Assembly (NCBI GenBank): GCA_046714215.1
Contig: JBKKBM010000125.1
Location: 1-15,674 of the forward strand
Origin: DATLCI01 sp046714215
GTDB taxonomy: Bacteria > Acidobacteriota > Terriglobia > Terriglobales > Acidobacteriaceae
DNA length: 15,674 bases
Direction of reading: 5' to 3'
Made by a program: the position numbers and the translations under genes. Every line of letters begins with the position of its first letter. The stretch's first letter is position 1. The notes below the pieces were generated by a model. It was given only the letters and a program-made list of their open reading frames with translations. It did no database searches and was not told the DNA's origin. This document shows, piece after piece, positions 12,590 to 15,674 of this stretch.

Positions 12590-12613
12590 AAAGGGAGCCA
12601 ATCGGCTCCCTTT
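12590..12613. terminator. Bidirectional intrinsic terminator between thiolase and nagB-II
   Basis: Perfect 10-bp arms AAAGGGAGCC (12590-12599) and GGCTCCCTTT (12604-12613) close a 4-nt loop. On the minus strand the stem follows the nagB-II stop codon directly and is trailed by TTCTTTC, a good U-tract. On the plus strand the tail is weaker (TTTCTATTC), but it lies 23 nt after the thiolase stop, so it can serve both genes. Confidence 0.85.
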
Positions 12614-13738
12614 CTATTCGATCGTCACTGACTTCGAGAGATTCCGCGGGCGGTCCACATTCACTCCGCGCATCACCGCCACGTGATACGCAAAGAGTTG
12701 TAGCGGGATGATCTCCAGCACTGGCGAAAGATAGCTCGACGCCGCGGGAATGGTGATCACGTCCGCAGTCAGCGCTTTGATCGCGGCATCGTCCTGATTG
12801 CAGACGACCACCACTCGCGCGCCCTTTTTCACCAACTCCTCCAACAGCGCGACAGATTTTTCGTAGCGCAGCGCCGATGCCGCGTCCGCATCTTTGGTGA
12901 TGATCATGACCACGGGCAGGTGTTCATCCACCAACGCGTTGGGGCCATGCTTCATCTCGCCGGTGGGATAGCCCTCCGCGTGGATGTAAGAGGTTTCCTT
13001 CAGCTTGAGCGCGCCTTCGAGAGCGATGGGATAGGAGATGTCGCGACCCAGAAACATGAAAGTATCGAAGCCTTCGAGCGCCACGGCCAGCGACTTGCAC
13101 TGGGCATCGCAGGTAAGCGTGGCTTCGACTTTTTCCGGCAGAGCCATGAGGTCGCGGAGGTGTTCGCGCGTCTCTTCCGCGGTGATGGTGCGCCGAACGT
13201 TGCCCAAATGCACGCCCAGCGCGAAGAGCGCGACTAATTGCGCGGTAAAACTTTTCGTGGCGGCGATGGAGACCTCTTCGCCGGCATGCGTGTAGATATT
13301 GCCGTCTGACTCCAGCGTGATGGGCGCGCCCTGCACATTGCAGATAGCGAGCGTCTTGGCGCCCTTGGCTTTGGCTTCGCGCTGCGCCAACAAAGTATCC
13401 TTCGTCGTTCCCGATTGGCTGAGTAACACGGTGAGTTCATTCGCCGCAGTGAATGGATCGCGATAACAATACTGGCTGGCAAAATCGACTTCGACGGGCA
13501 CCCACGCCAGGCGCTCGAGGATGAATTCACCCACCATGCCGGCGTGGCGGCTGGCCCCACTGGCCACAATGTTGATTTTGGCGACGGCGCGGATCTCGTC
13601 TTCTGTGAGGCGGACGTCTTCCAGCGTCTTGCGCTGACTCTCCGGCGGCAGGTAGCGGGCGATCGCGTCCATGACCGCGCGCGGCTGGTCATAGATCTCT
13701 TTCAACATGTAGTGAGGAAACGCGCCCAGGGCCGTCAT
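12614..13738 (-). CDS. nagB-II: GlmS-like SIS-domain protein without glutaminase; likely GlcN-6-P deaminase (NagB-II)
   Basis: The 374 residues correspond to the isomerase half of GlmS only. The N terminus, 'FPHYMLKEIYDQPRAVMDAI', matches the point in GlmS just after the glutaminase domain, and there is no Cys-1 amidotransferase domain. Two SIS domains are visible, with 'LLSQSGTTKDT' (105-115) binding sugar phosphate, 'EVSIAATKSFTAQ', 'GEMKHGPNAL' with His264, and the C-terminal 'PRNLSKSVTIE' with Lys369, equivalent to the GlmS catalytic lysine. Without glutaminase the expected reaction is GlcN-6-P to fructose-6-P plus ammonia, as in type II deaminases; ammonia-dependent synthesis is the alternative. 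The start codon overlaps the nagA stop by one base (TGATG), so translation is coupled and the gene is not a truncated glmS remnant. Context with nagA supports catabolism. Confidence 0.85.
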   Translation of the reverse strand: MTALGAFPHYMLKEIYDQPRAVMDAIARYLPPESQRKTLEDVRLTEDEIRAVAKINIVASGASRHAGMVGEFILERLAWVPVEVDFASQYCYRDPFTAANELTVLLSQSGTTKDTLLAQREAKAKGAKTLAICNVQGAPITLESDGNIYTHAGEEVSIAATKSFTAQLVALFALGVHLGNVRRTITAEETREHLRDLMALPEKVEATLTCDAQCKSLAVALEGFDTFMFLGRDISYPIALEGALKLKETSYIHAEGYPTGEMKHGPNALVDEHLPVVMIITKDADAASALRYEKSVALLEELVKKGARVVVVCNQDDAAIKALTADVITIPAASSYLSPVLEIIPLQLFAYHVAVMRGVNVDRPRNLSKSVTIE

Positions 13739-14913
13739 CAGGCTCCCCCGCCTCCGGCTCCTATGCCACCAACGATGGTCTTCACCACTTCGCCCGCGGG
13801 GGTGAGCACCACGATGTCCGCATCTTTGCCGACTTCGAGCGCGCCCTTGGACTCATCGATACCCAGCAGCCGCGCCGGATTCAGCGACGCCATGCGCACG
13901 CAACGGCGCAGCTCCCAGGTGGCGGTCTGCATAATATTGCGGACGGCCGCGTCCATGGTGAGCACGCTGCCCGCGAGCCGGCCATTACTGCGGCATTCAA
14001 GCCCTTTCACGTCCACTTCGAAATCGCCCAGCTTGTATTTGCCGTCGGGCATGCCGGTAGCACTGATGGCGTCACTGATGAGGATAGCGCGTTCATCACC
14101 CTTGGCCGCGAGGAACAACTTGATGAACTCCGGCGAGACGTGGACGCCGTCGGCAATGATGTCGGCGGTGAAGCCCGGGTCGGTGAGCACGGCGGCGACG
14201 ATACCCGGATCACGATGGTCCATGCGCCGCATGGCATTGAACATGTGAGTAGCGTGGCGGGCGCCGGCCGCGCGGGCGCGATAGACCTCCGCGGCGCCGG
14301 CGTTGGAGTGGCCCAGGCTCACGCGGACACCGTTGCGCGTGGCCAGTTCGATGACCTCCTCCGCCCCATGCAACTCCGGGGCGATGGTCATCACGCTTAC
14401 CGACCCTTGCGACGCCTGCCAAAAGCTCTGAAATAATTTGACCGTGGGGTCCACGATGTCGGCCAAGGGATGCACGCCGCACTTAGCTTTACTGATGAAG
14501 GGGCCTTCCAGATGGATCCCCGCCGGACGCGCACGCATCTCACCGACGCCATTCGTCTTGCGGACCGCTGCTCCCAGCTTTTCCAGCGCGGCCAAGGTCT
14601 TGTCCACCGGAGCGGTCACGGTGGTAGGGCAATAGGAGGTGACACCGTGTTTGGCGAGCAGCGTCTCCACCGCGCGCAGGGCATCGTCGCTGCCTTCCAT
14701 CACGTCGTGTCCGGCGGCGCCGTGCACGTGGACGTCAATAAAGCCCGGCGCCAGGATGGCATCGCCCAGGTCAACGTGCTTCGCGTCGGCGGGAACGGGC
14801 ACCGACTCGCGCGGCCCCACCGCGGTGATCACGCCATCTTCCATGACCAGCACCGGCCGCTCGATGGTCTCGAGGGGAGTGAACAGCGAACTGGCGGTGA
14901 GTGCAGTCTTCAC
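13738..14913 (-). CDS. nagA: N-acetylglucosamine-6-phosphate deacetylase NagA
   Basis: This 391-residue amidohydrolase should hydrolyse GlcNAc-6-P to GlcN-6-P and acetate in the cytoplasm. Metal and catalytic motifs are complete: 'DVHVHG' (His62, His64), 'HLEGPF' (Glu136), 'GHSNA' (His202), 'HMFNAM' (His223) and 'ISDAISATG' with the catalytic Asp281. The beta-sandwich halves at both ends are present ('ALTASSLFTPLETIERP' and 'GALEVGKDADIVVLTP'). The start is GTG (14913-14911), with GAAGG 6 nt upstream as Shine-Dalgarno. No ATG fits better, and this gives the normal length. The C terminus is Gly-rich and its stop overlaps the ATG of nagB-II (TGATG), so the two make one operon and consecutive steps. 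It is divergent from yifB, with a 141-bp gap. No NagC/NagR regulator or transporter is in view. Confidence 0.95.
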   Translation of the reverse strand: MKTALTASSLFTPLETIERPVLVMEDGVITAVGPRESVPVPADAKHVDLGDAILAPGFIDVHVHGAAGHDVMEGSDDALRAVETLLAKHGVTSYCPTTVTAPVDKTLAALEKLGAAVRKTNGVGEMRARPAGIHLEGPFISKAKCGVHPLADIVDPTVKLFQSFWQASQGSVSVMTIAPELHGAEEVIELATRNGVRVSLGHSNAGAAEVYRARAAGARHATHMFNAMRRMDHRDPGIVAAVLTDPGFTADIIADGVHVSPEFIKLFLAAKGDERAILISDAISATGMPDGKYKLGDFEVDVKGLECRSNGRLAGSVLTMDAAVRNIMQTATWELRRCVRMASLNPARLLGIDESKGALEVGKDADIVVLTPAGEVVKTIVGGIGAGGGGA

Positions 14914-14954
14914 GGTACGCCTTCAAGCTTCGTTGGGGGAAAACGTGGTTTTTG

Positions 14955-14960
14955 ATTGTA
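14955..14960 (-). promoter_or_regulatory. Candidate -10 box for the nagA-nagB-II operon
   Basis: TACAAT on the minus strand (14960-14955) matches five of six -10 bases and lies 41 nt before the nagA GTG. The -35 position is poor (ATTCCA at 17-bp spacing). An inverted repeat, ATTCC (14968-14972) and GGAAT (14979-14983) with a 6-bp spacer, sits in the spacer and -35 area and could be an operator. Activity is inferred. Confidence 0.4.
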
Positions 14961-15021
14961 CGGCAACATTCCCAAAATGGAATCAGGCCCCCGGAGCCCC
15001 CCACCCTGGCTTCCTCCAAGG

Positions 15022-15027
15022 TATACT
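15022..15027 (+). promoter_or_regulatory. Candidate -10 box for yifB/comM
   Basis: TATACT matches five of six -10 bases and lies 27 nt before the yifB ATG, implying a leader of about 21 nt. No -35 consensus is visible in the C-rich sequence upstream, and no Shine-Dalgarno precedes the ATG. Confidence 0.4.
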
Positions 15028-15054
15028 CCGCTCCTATAGCTTCTGTAACTTATC

Positions 15055-15674
15055 ATGCTCTTTAAAACTTTTAGCGCGGCGGTCTATGGTATCGACGCCA
15101 ACATCATTGAGGTGGAGGTCGACGTATCCGGCATCCGTACCAAGGATGATCACTTCACCACGGTAGGCCTGCCGGATTCCGCCGTGCGGGAGAGCCGGGA
15201 GCGCGTGCGCGCGGCCCTGAAGAACTGCGGATATGACATTCCTCCCACGCAGATCACGGTAAATCTGGCGCCTGCCGACATAAAGAAGGAAGGCTCCGGC
15301 TTTGACCTGCCCATCGCCATAAGCATTATTGGCTGCTATGGCGGCCTCACCAAAAAAGAATTGCCGGAATTCGTGCTGGTAGGTGAACTCAGTCTGGATG
15401 GCGGACTGCGCGGCATTCGCGGCACCTTGCCCATCGCCGTGGCGGCGCGCAACCGCAAGATCATGAACCTCATTGTGCCGGAGGTCAACGCGCGCGAAGC
15501 CGCGGTGGTGAGCGGGTTGAATGTGTATCCGGTCACGTCGCTGATGGACGTCGTAAACCTGGTTAACAAGGGCAACGGCATTCTCCCCATAAAAGTGGAT
15601 ACCCAGGCGCTGCTGGATGAAGTGCAGCACTTCAGCGTGGACTTCAAAGATGTGCGCGGCCAGCACACGGCCAA
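15055..15674 (+). CDS. comM: ComM/YifB-family Mg-chelatase-like AAA+ protein, 3'-truncated
   Basis: The 206 complete codons before the window edge match the N-terminal domain of the YifB/ComM family, AAA+ proteins of about 500 residues. In naturally competent bacteria ComM is a helicase promoting branch migration during transformation. Signatures: 'FSAAVYGIDANIIEVEVDV' at the start, 'VGLPDSAVRESRERVRAAL' (about 38-56), 'QITVNLAPADIKKEGSGFDLPIA' (a Lon-protease-like fold), 'VGELSLDGGLRGIRG', and 'DFKDVRGQ' at the end. That last block normally sits just before the Walker A region, so the ATPase part lies beyond the window. The ATG at 15055 gives the conserved N terminus; no Shine-Dalgarno is visible. 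It is divergent from nagA and probably has its own promoter in the 141-bp gap. Confidence 0.93.
   Translation, partial: MLFKTFSAAVYGIDANIIEVEVDVSGIRTKDDHFTTVGLPDSAVRESRERVRAALKNCGYDIPPTQITVNLAPADIKKEGSGFDLPIAISIIGCYGGLTKKELPEFVLVGELSLDGGLRGIRGTLPIAVAARNRKIMNLIVPEVNAREAAVVSGLNVYPVTSLMDVVNLVNKGNGILPIKVDTQALLDEVQHFSVDFKDVRGQHTA

Overview
The window is about 15.7 kb of dense, GC-rich bacterial chromosome. I see no transposase, integrase, phage gene, CRISPR array, tRNA or rRNA. Gene content, high GC and one intergenic repeat whose look I recall from acidobacterial genomes suggest Acidobacteriota (Terriglobia-like). That assignment is inference. Every gene reads open over its full length, except two cut by the window edges.

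Layout, left to right. Positions 1-1059 (+) hold the C-terminal part of a TPR protein. Next is mrp (1096-1944, +), an Fe-S carrier ATPase with a -10 box so close to its ATG that the mRNA may be leaderless. A heat-shock cluster follows on the + strand: hrcA, grpE and dnaJ, then rsmE (16S rRNA m3U1498 methyltransferase). It has a near-consensus sigma-70 promoter ahead of hrcA, but no CIRCE operator and no dnaK. Then comes a 963-residue UvrD/RecB-type helicase fused to a PD-(D/E)XK nuclease with an apparent Fe-S staple (5719-8610, +). It converges, 3 bp apart, on rmuC (9963-8614, -).

Positions 10055-10222 (-) hold the most unusual item: a complete miniature transcription unit missed by normal ORF length cut-offs. 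It has a TTGACA-N17-TATACA promoter, a perfect 16-bp palindrome at the expected transcription start, a Shine-Dalgarno, a 16-codon gene encoding MATKKKAKKAAKKKKK, and a perfect hairpin with a GCAA tetraloop. A CPBP-family membrane protease (11057-10275, -) follows. A 309-bp gap (11058-11366) then carries a palindrome-rich repeat and the thiolase promoter region.

Positions 11367-12566 (+) encode an acetyl-CoA acetyltransferase-type thiolase. It ends at a bidirectional terminator shared with the convergent pair nagA and nagB-II (14913-12614, -), which overlap by one base. This pair should deacetylate GlcNAc-6-P and convert GlcN-6-P to fructose-6-P, in amino-sugar or peptidoglycan recycling. Divergent from nagA, the N-terminal third of the ComM/YifB AAA+ protein runs off the right edge.

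Together the genes are housekeeping: protein folding, Fe-S delivery, rRNA modification, DNA repair and amino-sugar catabolism. The novelty lies in small elements: the lysine-rich mini-gene, tandemly duplicated ribosome-binding leaders before grpE and the CPBP gene, and the single-chain helicase-nuclease.
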